Origin: Clytia hemisphaerica
Lineage: Eukaryota; Cnidaria; Hydrozoa; Leptothecata; Clytiidae
NCBI GenBank assembly: GCA_902728285.1
Contig: CACVBU010001151.1
Location: 719,231-783,230 of the forward strand
Length of the DNA: 64,000 nt
Direction of reading: 5' to 3'
In this document: in pieces, positions 47,046 through 58,676 of the stretch
Numbering within the stretch: the stretch's first letter is position 1
Layout of the letters: each line of letters starts with the position of its first letter
Made by a program: the position numbers and the translations under genes
The notes under the pieces: generated by a model
What the model was told of the DNA's origin: nothing
Database searches by the model: none
Seen by the model: the letters and a program-made list of their open reading frames with translations, nothing else

Positions 47046-49105
47046 AGATCAAATTCCACGAAGGCCCCTATGCCCCTCCCGGGGGGGGGTACTAGGTTTG
47101 CGAGGTGACGGGTATGTCCGAGCCAAAAATCGAAAATCGACCCTTTGAGAGACTAAATTTTGGTGATTTTGGGACCCTTTGAGAGACTTTTTCCTAAATT
47201 TTGGTCCATTTTTTCCAAATTTTGGTTTGATTTTCACCAAATTTTGGTCAAAATTTTTGGAAATCGTGACCCTTTGAGAGAGAAATTTTTGATTTTCTTG
47301 ATTTTGGGACCCTTTCAGAGACTAACTTTTGAATTTGTACCCCTTTGAGAGACTTTGGAGGATCGAAAAAAGGTACCCTTATGGCTCGCACATACCCGGC
47401 ACCCATTTTGCCTAAGTACCCCCCCCCCCAGGATGCCCCTATACCCCCTATGTCTCAAATGGACTATGGGCTTAGTTCAATTTGCTTCTTTTTGACGTCA
47501 AGTTCCCTAATTGATCAAACTGATCAAAAAGATCAAATTCCACGAGGGCCCCTATGCCCCTATACCCCCCTATGTCTCAAATGGACTATGGGCTTAGTTC
47601 AATTTGCTTCTTTTTGACGTCAAGTTCCCTAATTGATCAAACTGATCAAAAAGTAATTGATCAAACTGATCAAAAAGATCAAATTCCACGAGGGCCCCTA
47701 TGCCCCTATACCCCCTATGTCTCAAATGGACTATGGGCTTAGTTCAATTTTGCTTCTTTTTTACGTCAAGTTCCCTAATTGATCAAACTGATCAAAAAGA
47801 TCAAATTCCACGAGGGCCCCTATGCCCCTATACCCCCCTATGTCTCAAATGGACTATGGGCTTAGTTCAATTTGCTTCTTTTTGACGTCAAGTTCCCTAA
47901 TTGATCAAACTGATCAAAAAGATCAAAATCCACGAGAGCCCCTATGCCCCTATACACCCTATATCTCCAATGGACTAAGGGCTTAGTTCAATTTGCTTCT
48001 TTTTGACGTCAAGTTCCCTAATTGATCAAAAAGATCAAATTCTACGAGGGCCCTTATGCCCCTATACTCACTATGTCTCAAATGGACTATGGGCTTTGTT
48101 CAATTTGTGTCTTTTTGACGTCAAGTTCCCTAATTGATCAAACTGATCAAAAAGATCAAATTCCACGAAGGCCCCTATGCCCCTATACCCCCTATGTCTC
48201 AAATGGACTATGGGCTTAGTTCAATTTGCTTCTTTTTGACGTCAAGTTCCCTAATTTATCAAACTGATCAAAAAGATCAAATTCCACGAGGGCCCCTATG
48301 CCCCTATACACCCTATGTCTCAAATGGACTAAGGGCTTTGTTCAATTTGTGTCTTTTTGACGTCAAGTTCCCTAATTGATAAAACTGATCAAAAAGATCA
48401 AATTCCACGAGGGCCCCTATGCCCCTATACACCCTATGTCTCAAATGGACTAAGGGCTTAGTTCAATTTGCTTCTTTTTGACGTCAAGTTCCCTAATTGT
48501 TCAAAAAGATCAAATTCTACGAGGGCCCCTATGCCCCTATACCAACTATGTCTCAAATGGACTAAGGGCTTAGTTCAATTTGCTTCTTTTTGACGTCAAG
48601 TTCCCTAATTGATAAAAAAGATCAAATTCTACGAGGGTCCCTATGCCCCTATACCCACTATGTCTCAAATGGACTATGGGCTTTGTTCAATTTGTGTCTT
48701 TTTGACGTCAAGTTCCCTAATTGATCAAACTGATCAAAAAGATCAAATTCTACGAGGGCCCCTATGCCCCTATACCCCCTATGTCTCAAATGGACTATGG
48801 GCTTAGTTCAATTTGCTTCTTTTTGACTTCAAGTTCCCTAATTGATCAAACTGATCAAAAAGATCAAAATCCACGAGGACCCCTATGCCCCTATACCCCC
48901 TATGTCTCAAATGGACTATGGGCTTAGTTCAATTTGCTTCTTTTTGACTTCAAGTTCCCTAATTGATCAAACTGATCAAAAAGATCAAAATCCACGAGGA
49001 CCCCTATGCCCCTATACCCCCCTATGTCTCAAATGGACTATGGGCCTAGTTCATTTTGTGTCTTTTTGACGTCAAGTTCCCTAATTGATCAAAAAGATCT
49101 AAAGG
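47046..49105 (+). repeat. Second 121-bp minisatellite array, inverted (about 14 copies)
   Basis: The same unit as 12214-19816 but on the opposite strand. It is interrupted by the hAT-like element 47078-47432. Units here have gacgtcaagttccc where the first array mostly has the equivalent of gacttcaagttccc, so this array has diverged separately. Some units lack the second tgatcaaac block. The open frames with MSQMDYGLSSICFFLTSSS are repeat by-products. Confidence 0.9.
47078..47432. mobile_element. 355-bp hAT-like element inserted in the second array
   Basis: The ends are CCCGGGG plus a G-run then TACT, and the inverse. The target duplication ATGCCCCT (47070-47077 and 47433-47440) is part of the 121-bp unit, so the insertion site can be read from neighbouring units. 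The interior repeats accctttgagagac about every 40-60 bp. Non-coding. Confidence 0.8.
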
Positions 49106-50432
49106 ATTTTTTTGAGTCTTTTTGAGGTCAGTTTGAATTATTATCTCCTTTAGATACCAGATGGTGAAGGGTCTTTTAGAGCATCCATTAGTTCCTATTG
49201 CAAAAAGAATTTTTTGATTCAATTTGTTGTCAATCTGACTCTTCTGTCCATACTGGACATTTATGTTTCTGGCATTTTCGGCCGGAAAAGTACGTTAATT
49301 GAAAATCAGGCTCTGTCATATTTTAGGTATTGCCATTTTGCATCAGTGTGCAAAATTTCATGAAAAAATATAAAGTACAGCTCGAGAAATTCAAGAAATA
49401 CCGTTTTTCCGGCGAAAATAGGCTGTTCCGGCGATTTTTAGAAAGTTCCGGCTTCAAAAATCACTTTTATTGACAATTAAATCATGCTTGATGGTGGGCA
49501 TTGCTATCAATAATGTTTTTGTGTGAAAAAACAACGAAATATAAGGAAAAAGTCCGATGAAAATCTGCAAAAACGGCGATTTCCGGGATATTTCCGGCAT
49601 TTTCAGCCGGAATAGAATTTTTCTCAAACATCGGACTAGGCCATGTTTTAGACATTGTTAATACGCATCTTTGTGCAAAAAATCAGAAAAAACTAATGAT
49701 GAAATCTCGAGAAAATGCCAAAAAACCGGTTTTTCCGGCATATTTGCGGCATTTTCGGCCGGAAAAGTACGTTAATTGAAAATCAGGCTCTGTCATATTT
49801 TAGGTATTGCCATTTTGCACCAGTGTGCAAAATTTCATGAAAAAATATAAAGTACAGCTCGAGAAATTCAAGAAATACCGTTTTTCCGGCGAAAATAGGC
49901 TGTTCCGGCGATTTTTAGAAAGTTCCGGCTTCAAAAATCACTTTTATTGACAATTAAACCATGCTTGATGGTGGGCATTGCTACAAATAATGTTTTTGTG
50001 TGAAAAAACAACGAAATATAAGGAAAAAGTCCAATGAAAATCTGCAAAAACGGCGATTTCCGGGATATTTCCGGCATTTTCAGCCGGAATAGAATTTTTC
50101 TCAAAAATCGGACTAATCCATGTTTTAGGCTTTGCTAATACGCATCTTTGTGCAAAAAATCAGAAAAAACTAATGATGAAATCTCGAGAAAATGCCAAAA
50201 AACCGGTTTTTCCGGCATATTTCCGGCATTTTCGGCCGGAAATGAATTTTTTTCGAAAATCGGGCTCCGTCACATTTTGGGTATTACCATTTTGCATCTT
50301 TGTGCCAAAAATTAGGAAAAACTAATGAGCCAATCCCGAGAAAAGCTAGTAACGAACGGACGAACGAACGGACGAACACGGGTTAATTTATAGGACCTCT
50401 ACCCCACCGGGGTAGGTCCAAAAAGGAAATAC
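49106..50432 (+). mobile_element. GGACCTACC-family element, right part with 477-bp duplicated interior
   Basis: The phrase ggcattttcggccggaaa recurs at 49271, 49748 and 50225, exactly 477 bp apart. Near the right end are gaacggacgaacgaacggac runs and then a GC palindrome, ccccaccggggtaggtcc, ending at 50420. Continuing aaaaaggaaata is shared with the copy at 60689-60702, so the terminus may reach the EPG5 splice donor at 50431-50432. The left terminus is not seen here; a matching left end is at 11797. Confidence 0.6.
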
Positions 50433-51454
50433 CTTAACAGTTACAACAGCAGGAGCTTTGCAACCAGTTTTATGTTTGGAGCCGTCGCACGGAATATGGA
50501 CTGTTAGACGCACGGTAACCGTCTCATACAGGTCCGGTAGCATTTCCAGGTACTCATTGTCCAGGCCAACGTGAGACGCTTGCAGGCTAGATGATCTTTT
50601 AGCATACTCGACGATTCGGTTCAAATCATGGTTGATTTCCTGGAAAAGTTTTGGTTGCGTCAGAATTACACGTAGCGTGACGTCTTTGACGGGAGATTCA
50701 GGACGTCGCACGTTTGGTGACGGACGCGGCGCACCTTCGTTTGATAAACGTTTGACGACACGTTCTTCACCTGGATTTAAGGTTTGGAAACACGTAATAT
50801 TGAGGTTATTAACAGGCTTGACATTTTAAAGAGAATCTTGGATTTCCAAGGGTTTTTGAGAATCAATTCCTTGGACATAAAGTCTGATCTCTCCAACATC
50901 AGGGATAAATGTTCACTTGGAATTGAGATTGAGAAATACATTACAAAGTTACTCACAGCCTAACCTTAATCTTAAAGGCTGTTGGAAACGAATACAACTC
51001 ATTTTTAGAACTATCCTCCCTTGAGTCAAAAGGTATATAATAAGTAGACTGGGTCCTGTTGTAACAGGGTTGACGGTTCTGCTAACACGTTCTCATACAT
51101 TTATTTCGCGCATTCCAGGTTTTATACCCTAGCACCAAGCAAAAAGCTTCAAAAAGCTGATAATACGCTTAAATGAAATAATTCATTTAATTATTTTTTC
51201 TATGAAAAGATTAACGTTTTTCGAGCCTTGTCAACCCAAATCCATATAGCGTATCACAATGACACATTTGAGATTACTACAATCATATTATAAAAACACT
51301 TCAGGTCAGGTTACTTACAAGATGATTGCTGATTGGATGAGAAGGCTTCTAAGGAAGCTGTAGATATAGAATGTTGTGCGGGTTGCCATAGAGATGCAAG
51401 AAAAGTTAAATCCGAGTTCAACACTTCAGCACTGACATATTCATACCAGATATC
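50433..51454 (-). CDS. EPG5: EPG5-like protein, two upstream exons
   Basis: Exon 51319-51454 encodes 45 codons plus one base, starts DIWYEYVSAEVLNSD, and follows a pyrimidine-rich acceptor. Its donor is GTAAGTAA. Exon 50433-50770 completes the split Cys codon, continues EERVVKRLSNEGAPRPSP, and ends in phase 0 at VVTVK before donor GTATTTCC. The next exon in the same phase is at 11397, so the protein runs on across a 39-kb intron. A short exon hidden in that intron cannot be excluded, but phases already agree without one. The N-terminal half (human EPG5 is about 2,580 residues) is not seen up to 64000. The nearest upstream gene on this strand is the DUF229 gene. Confidence 0.65.
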
Positions 51455-51665
51455 CTGGAAAGAGAATCAGAGATAAAACTAGCCACCTGTTGGACCAACA
51501 TTTGATAGGAGGGTTAACTATTAGGCTAATTATACCTTAGCGATTTTAATTACTATATCATAATTATTTTAACTACACACAAAAGAAGATAATATGTACA
51601 ATTAAACTTTCCTGGGTCGTTACCCGTACTGTTTTTTCTATTTATACTTGTTATATATATTGCAC

Positions 51666-51824
51666 TATTCATGATATGCACCACTGGAGAGTCTTCTGAG
51701 AATTTTTTAAATTTTCCACCCAATACGTCACTTAAACAATAGAAAAAGTGACGTATTGGGTGGAACAAAAACAGATAAGTTGCATATTTTCGTGAAGTCA
51801 TTGCAGTGGTGCATATCATGAATA
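51666..51824. mobile_element. 159-bp fold-back MITE upstream of an EPG5 exon
   Basis: The outer ends tattcatgatatgcaccact and its inverse, and an inner pair ttccacccaatacgtcactt with its inverse, are both inverted. The loop is about 11 bp. The - strand open frame of 112 residues here is a by-product. A decayed relative is at 8775-8928. Confidence 0.75.
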
Positions 51825-52859
51825 TCAAAAATGAAAATGGAACCCAAACAGATGCACCCTGAAAAGTGGGCCAAACACACACACAAAACAAAAGGAAACC
51901 TGAGAAGACCAGAACGACAAGAAACTGAAAAGACTCTAAAAAATTAATAAAAAGTAAAATTATAATCTATAAAATGTTTTCTGGGGTGAATATTTTCCCC
52001 TGTGATCCACGTAAACACCTTACGGTAGAACGTAAAAGTGAAAAGCAAATCAGTGTTCTCAATTTATTCGTCACGATTGACTGAGATAGCTTTCTCAACT
52101 CTGATAATCGTTGATAGACTTTTAATTAACGATTTTAATTACGAGAAATGCTTTCAGACGCCAAAGTCTTGTTCGAAAGTCATTTCTATTCCACTCCTTA
52201 CCAATATTTCAATTTTAATTTAACTTGTTATCGTTGAAAATATATTTCCAAATACTAAAATTTATGTTGTAATTTTGGATATTTCCTGAGATTTCTTTGT
52301 CAAATTTCCGAGGCACCCCTTCTGATTTATGCTAATCGTATTTAAGAGACCCTGGGTTTTTGTAAATCATGTGTGAGGTTTGTTTCAGGACGTTACAGTC
52401 ATGTCAACCGTCTTTTGCCAAGCCCCTGGGTTTTTGTAGAATATCCCTTTAGACGGAAAATCTGGAATACCCAAATGAGAGTCAAAAGTGCGAGTTGGTT
52501 AACCTTAGTTTTCATGATAAACGTTCATAAAATTTTCAAAAATCCTAGGACTAAAGTTATAAATAGTTAAATTGCAAAAATTTTTGCTATTGGCTACTTG
52601 AACGTAAGTTAAGCGTGTGAAGGTTAAAAAAAGTGCGAATGCAATATACAATACACTAGACTGGAGTCGAATGCAATATACAATTGGATGTCTGATCGAT
52701 CATAATTAATAATAAATAAAATAACATATTCTTTAAAATAGAACTATTTTTTGCGAATGGAAGGGTGATTGTCAAAAATTCACCAAAGTTAGCTTTCTTG
52801 AGCTATCACAAATAAAATTTATCTGTAAAAATTACATGCGTCGCACTTAAATCAAAATG

Positions 52860-55800
52860 TCAGTTCAAGTTGACCATGTTAATAAGCTTGTATTTCACTT
52901 TATAGTCAAATGTCCCATGACCTGAAAATTCAATTCTACCCAAAGTGCATAAATATCTGATAGAGTTTGGTTTGACAGTGTCATTACATTTGTGGTCACT
53001 CATCGGTTTTATGTTATCCAGTCTGGTAACATTGATGCTAACTTCATAGGTTCTGTGAGACGAATAATTGACAACTTCGAAAGTTGTTGAAATCCTTGAT
53101 TTCTGGTTCGGTTCCTCGTAAATATCCCTCTTTATGAGACTCAAGTATTCTTTATCTATAATTGAGATACTTTCATTGGAAAAGAAGTCTTTACGCTTGA
53201 TTGTGGAAACATAGTCTGTCCTTGCTGGTAACAGATTATAAGGTGTTAATAATTTAGGTGCACTTTTATTGGACGGAAAATTCAAATCACATATACACAA
53301 CCTGAGATCTTTTGGTTTCGTATCACTACATTCTTCATATCCGAAGTAAGGAGATAGACGTGAATACGAAACGAGTTTAGTGCTGAATGTCTTCTGTTTC
53401 ATATTTCTTTGGTACAAGATGTGGAAGGAGAATTTATCTTCCGTATTACTAGATCCAGGACCTGGTTTTGCTAACACATCGAATGATAAGTCTATATCCG
53501 AACCAGCTAAAACAGTACTTAGGCTCTCAAAACCGGACGGGACTAACCGTTTACAACGCCCCTTGGGTGACGCATCGGAAATAATATTATTCAACTGTCC
53601 AACTGCGAATTCAACAAAAGGCCAAAATAAGGTTTTATTTTGCTCAGTTTTACGCCAACCTTCACAAATACAATAAATGGGAGTCGATAACTCGACAGTG
53701 CTACACGTTCGATTGGTATGAACCTCTGTTAAAAGACCTTTGTTTTGGTAATTGGTATTAGCGAGATGTTTAACAGTGTGGTGGAGATCTATCAAAGTCA
53801 CCATTCGAAGGCGATTTCGACGTAGAGCATCCATTGATGATTTACCGATTTTCCCGATAACGTTTCCCGGTACGATCATAAAGAAATGAGGATTAAATTG
53901 CTCATGACGTCCGTCTAACGTATAACTAGCGTATCTCGTATACGTGTTACCGTGATCCGCGAATAAGAACGTGATCGTGTTCTCAAGTTGGCTCATATCA
54001 GTGATAAATTCCGCGAGACCGTGATCAGCTCCTTGTACACGGTAACCACCGTAATCGTGCGGTATACACAGTATTGAAAACAAGAATAAATTCGAAGCCG
54101 TGGTTTTCAGTTTCTTAGCGATATGACGTACGTAATACGTATTGTAGTTGAGTCCGTTATAACAAAAGTCTTTATCGTCGTGGAAAATGCTTAGACTATT
54201 GTGATAGGACTCGATCATTTTGCAGGAAGCGAAAGTCAAACCTGAAACAGAAGAACAACGAAAGTTTAAGCTGTTGAAGGTTAATTAAAGGAAACAGCAT
54301 CCGGGTTGGTACTGGTGTAGAAAATGATGGCTACAGTATAATACTTTCAAAAGTTTTTATGATAACCCCGAAATGACCACTTTTTGAAATTGCTTTTAAA
54401 CATAAGTTTGATTCTGAGAGCACAAATATATGATGAATACTGAAACAATAATAGAAAGACAAGAGAGACAGAACCAATGTGTAGGCGCGGGCTCAACTAA
54501 TTTTACAGAGCTAAATTATGTACCTGTATCGTCTATGGCAAATTTATTGATCCCTTTAACAATATTTGTCCATTTTCCACCAGCTTTTGCTCTCCCATTG
54601 AATCCCCATCCTCCCTTATAGCACATGTCCTCCTGGTACACATTCCGATATCCAGATTGTCTCGTGAAGTTCAAAAGATTGTCAAGGTGTGGTTGTCTAC
54701 TCCTCTTTTCTTTAGGTAAAACACGACCTTCAAATAATGCAATTAAATTCTCGTGGGTGGCCCCATGGACAGCTTGCATCATTTCAAAATCTAATATTTC
54801 AGTTTTGGTTGATGGGTCACTGTTTATGTCGGTGATTCTCTGTATCGTCTTCGGCAATGAACGATAGAAATGACGACGTGATAGTGAATCCAACCAAACG
54901 ACATTTATGTTAATTTTAGCGGTAGGATCAGATCCGTTAATGTTTTTACGTTCTTTTTGTGGCTTGGTTTCTTTAAAATGCGATGAGTCAAAGTGTACCA
55001 GTTGTGTTCTAGTCTTATTTTCACCACAACTTAAGAATACAAAATCTTTTGCTATTCTCAATTTCTTTACGTGTTCTAGTAAAGCATTTTCGAGTGATTT
55101 GGAGTTGTTCAATCCAGGTTTGACAGCTTCATGCCACCCCGTATCGTCTTTGAACACGTGTATGTAAATTTGTTGATCCTTGTTGCCACCGCATGCTTCA
55201 AAGTTACATTTAAATTTAACATCTTTTTCAACGAATTGGCAAATATCGATGTTTTCTATCCCGTCATTCTGTGACCCGCATTTGTGGTCTTTGTATTTAT
55301 AAACATATTCCTTTGCTACGTATTTACAAGATTTTGGGGTCAGTATGTAAGGTTTACAACTAATTTGGTCTTTGGTTTGGATTTCAATTTTGTGTGGGAG
55401 TGTTGGATGGGGACAAAGATCGGGCGGTCCAGTGGTGGTTGGTTTGGGCGTTGACGAAGATGTTGGATTTTCGGGCGTGGACTTGTTTTTTGTTGGCGTG
55501 GTGGGTGTTGTAGAATGAGCGTTGACTGTATTTTTTGTTAGCGTGGTGGGTGTTGTAGAATGAGCGTTGACTGTATTTTTTGTTAGCGTGGTGGGTGTTG
55601 TAGAATGAGCGTTGACTGTATTTTTTGTTGACGTGGTGGGTGTTGTAGAATGAGCGTTGACTGTATTTTTTGTTGACGTGGTGGGTTTTGTAGAATGAGC
55701 GTTGACTGTATTTTTTGTTGACGTGGTGGGTGTTGTAGAATGAGCGTTGACTGTATTTTTTGTTGTCGTGGTGGGTGTTGTAGAATGAGCGTTGACTGTA

Positions 55801-56351
55801 TTTTTTGTTGACGTGGTGGGTGTTGTAGAATGAGCGTTGACTGTATTTTTTGTTGACGTGGTGGGTGTTGTAGAATGAGCGTTGACTGTATTTTTTGTTG
55901 TCGTGGTGGGTGTTGTAGAATGAGTGTTGACTGTATTTTTTGTTGGCGTGGTGGGTGTTGTAGAATGAGCGTTGACTGTATTTTTTGTTGACGTGGTGGG
56001 TGTTGTAGAATGAGCGTTGATTGTATTTTTTGTTGACGTGGTGGGTGTTGTAGAATGAGCGTTGACTGTTGTTTTTGAAAACATTGTTGACGATTTTAGT
56101 TTTTGTGTTGAAGGTTTTGATGTTGCTGTAAATGTCAACACTGGTTCACGGGTGATTTTTAAAATTGAAGAATTATTACTCGGGTATTCGACTTCACTTG
56201 CATTGCTCAATTGCATGCCAGATTTAATAAAGAATTTCAACCTTGCATAATCGAAAGTATCATTACCATTCGTGTAAGCAGAAAACAAGTACAAAAGTCC
56301 ATAGGAGACAAGTACCAACAGGAAAAATAAGAGATACCGCTTAGAATTCAT
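52860..56351 (-). CDS. DUF229 sulfatase-like type II membrane protein with mucin-like repeat (two exons)
   Basis: Exon 1 is 54524-56351 and exon 2 is 52860-54241; the join splits a Gly codon (G|GT, DDT-G-LTFASC), giving 1069 residues. The start is the ATG at 56351 (MNSKRYLLFFLLVLVSYGLL), a signal-anchor at residues 4-23. Residues about 85-290 hold 13 copies of a 15-residue Thr/Ser/Pro repeat, likely heavily O-glycosylated. Next comes a Cys-rich segment (about 310-430), then the DUF229 alkaline-phosphatase-like fold: NINVVWLDSLSRRHFY, later FLFADHGNTYTRYASY with metal-ligand-type Asp and His. A sulfatase formylglycine CxPxR motif is not seen, as usual for DUF229. Predicted Golgi or cell-surface lumenal protein. 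Enzyme activity is not established for the family. Confidence 0.85.
55490..56085 (-). repeat. 45-bp coding tandem repeat (13 copies)
   Basis: The consensus peptide is TKNTVNAHSTTPTTS. Variation is limited: one THS, one STKP, one NTIN, and S/P/T/L at the last place. The DNA copies are nearly identical (gtagaatgagcgttgactgt core), so the number probably varies between alleles. Confidence 0.95.
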
Positions 56352-56390
56352 TGTAGGCGATTGTTGATTGGTCTGACGTGTCACGACCAC

Positions 56391-57935
56391 AAAACAGAGC
56401 GTCCGGTTCGAATTCCTACTCCGTTCAATATCACGTTAAGTTCATAGATAGCCTAGACGGTTAGCCGTAGACCCCGTGTAAAGAATCGTCTTAAAGACCA
56501 AGATCATTAGGTTATCCACGTAGAATATTGATTTAATCTATTTAATCCACTTTCCAAAAAAAGCAAGCGGTTAATCGAACATCTCCAATAAATTGTAGCG
56601 ACAATGAACATTAAAAAGGTTATCAATTTCTATAACAATCAATATAGTAGTTTCCTCTTGCGCTGTTAATAAGCTTCTCGGCACATTTTATTACTAAACC
56701 ACAACGCCACAGAAAATAGATGAAATTTCATAAAGTTATTTTGGTGACTCATATGATAACTGTATACGTCTGTTTATTACACGCACTATAAAAATTTGCA
56801 CATCAGAAATATTAAAGATATTATAATTTTAAGGAACATTACAAACACTTGTATATCATATTTTTCGTATCTCAAAAGAAAAATACATGAAGTTGAAGGG
56901 GAGAAGGAGATTCTTGCTTCCGATAACAGAAAAATCTCTAATAATCGTATTCTTGGGAGAAGATTTTGTCTCTATTTTTTTCTATACATCTTCATTTGTC
57001 TTATAATACCTATATATATGATAAAAGATATTTCGTTCGTTCTTTGGGCTTTCTCAATCGAGATAAAAAGCGGCAGGTTTTTTTTTAATACATTTGTGGA
57101 GCAAGCAGCTTAAAGTCATCTTTTAAAAGAACATAATTAGAAAACGAAACTATAATAATAAGAGAAAAAAGAAGAACTAGCAGACACACTATCCCTACTT
57201 TAACCATGAATGGCAGACAAAAATAGACAAAAATATTTTATCCAAAAAGTTCATAGCAAACAGTCACAATAAGACTTAATCGGCCTAGCGAAAAAAAACA
57301 AGAGCCCTAAATACACAATAACTTATTAGCAAAGACAGATTTCATTAGTGTGTGAAGCTAGAAATCATATTAAGAAAGAGTAAATACAGGTTAAAGTTTC
57401 AAACATCTAATATATCTTTACCTCTTGAAAGTTATATTAGTGAGAAAAAAAATCAACTTTAAAAAATTACGACAGATTACATTCCAAGCAAAATAGTTTT
57501 TAAGCATAAAAAAGGCTTATAAGGCATTGAAATTCTTAATATCAGGAAAAACCAATCAAAATTTTTAGAGTCTTCTTGAGAAAGAATATTAATGCTTATC
57601 TCATTATTTCACAAAATTTATAACAGGTTTAAACATAACTTTTATGTCTGTGCGAACAAGAAAGACAAATATTAAGGAAGGAACGGAACGGAACGGAGGA
57701 AGACTACCATGCAAATATTTGCAGATTCTGCCACGTTGCAATTTTTCAAATCTTTCCCGGGTAACTATGACTTTCCAGTTTTCTTAAAAACTTTCGGTTT
57801 TGTATAAACAGGATTTAATAAAAAGGAAGATTCTTTCAGTAAGTTGTCTTAGTAGAAAATTTCTTAGAGAAATGACAGCTTGAAGTCCAAAGCTCTACAA
57901 GTTGAAATACGTTTAACTTACAATATACATATTTG
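56391..57935. other. Upstream region of the DUF229 gene, no further gene seen
   Basis: AT-rich DNA upstream of the - strand gene. No convincing exon, including none that could be an EPG5 upstream exon. The open frame at 56796-57113 is low complexity. Confidence 0.4.
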
Positions 57936-58250
57936 TACCGTGGCTTATATAGGCATCCCTGCGCTTATCTTGCCGCGGCGGTTTAAGTTAGGCGGTTTAA
58001 GTTAGGCGGCCGCCTGAATTAGAATAGGTGGCCGCCTATCCCTACTCAGGCGGCCGCCTAAGATTTAACAAAGTAGGCGGCCGCCTGAGTTAGAATAGGC
58101 GGTCGCCTAAGATTCAAATATAAAATGCAGACCAGAAAGATAATTTGATGACCATCCATAAGTTAGACGGCCGCCCGAAAAGATAGACGGCCGCCTGACT
58201 TAAACCGCCACGGCAAGATAGGCGCAGGTATGCCCATATCAGCCACGGTA
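57936..58250. mobile_element. 315-bp GC-rich palindromic MITE (GGCGGCCGCC motifs)
   Basis: The ends TACCGTGGCTTATATAGGCA and, reversed, TACCGTGGCTGATATGGGCA continue as inverted repeats for about 60 bp. TATTTG flanks both sides (57930-57935 and 58251-58256). Inside, aggcggccgcct palindromes recur about seven times at 20-35 bp intervals. It is strikingly GC-rich against its surroundings. Confidence 0.85.
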
Positions 58251-58676
58251 TATTTGTCAAAAAAAGGACCCGCTTTATTTCTAATTCCAAATGTTTTTTA
58301 TTATAGTCCGGGAGCTGGGGGAGGTCAACTATGACAGTCGTAGAGGCCCGTGCAAACATATATCATCATGTAGCACTATGTCTGAAATTTCCGAATTTTC
58401 TGGTTTGCTGTCCGAAATTTTCTTGTAGGTGTCTATTTTACGGACCAGAATGCAAAAATAGCGATATTTTTTGACGTCAATTGTGTTTACTAAATTATAT
58501 CTAACTTTTTAACGGTTTATGGAATTCAAACGAAACTCTGATAAATAGGGCTAACTTTCAATAGCAAAAACATTGCTGTGTCTCTACCAGTGTTTTTCAT
58601 TTCCAGGTGATTCACCTTTTTTCCACTCCTACCGACAAACGTTTTCAAAAAAACATGTTTTAAACTTAATTTTTTG

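Larger units (their letters stand above)
11398..50432 (-). other. Giant EPG5 intron (39,035 bp) filled with mobile and satellite DNA
   Basis: The donor is GTATTTCC (50432-50425 on the - strand) and the acceptor is a pyrimidine tract ending CAG at 11398. The flanking exons share phase 0. All other EPG5 introns here are 253-885 bp. The inside is made of a 121-bp minisatellite, a 19.4-kb CACTA transposon, an inverted second minisatellite array, and many small elements. The transposon genes are nested genes relative to EPG5: transposase and kinase antisense to it, the accessory gene in the same direction. Confidence 0.7.

Noticed and set aside
11398-50432. Introner-type element creating the whole EPG5 intron
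   Set aside because: The right end touches the donor, but the left end at 11797 is about 400 bp from the acceptor, so the element does not supply both splice sites. An existing intron that was invaded fits better.
51553-51891. 112-residue - strand frame as a further EPG5 exon
   Set aside because: It covers the fold-back MITE 51666-51824 and has no family similarity or matching splice phase that I can see.
53380-55167. + strand open frames opposite the DUF229 gene
   Set aside because: They are antisense shadows of a well-supported coding sequence.
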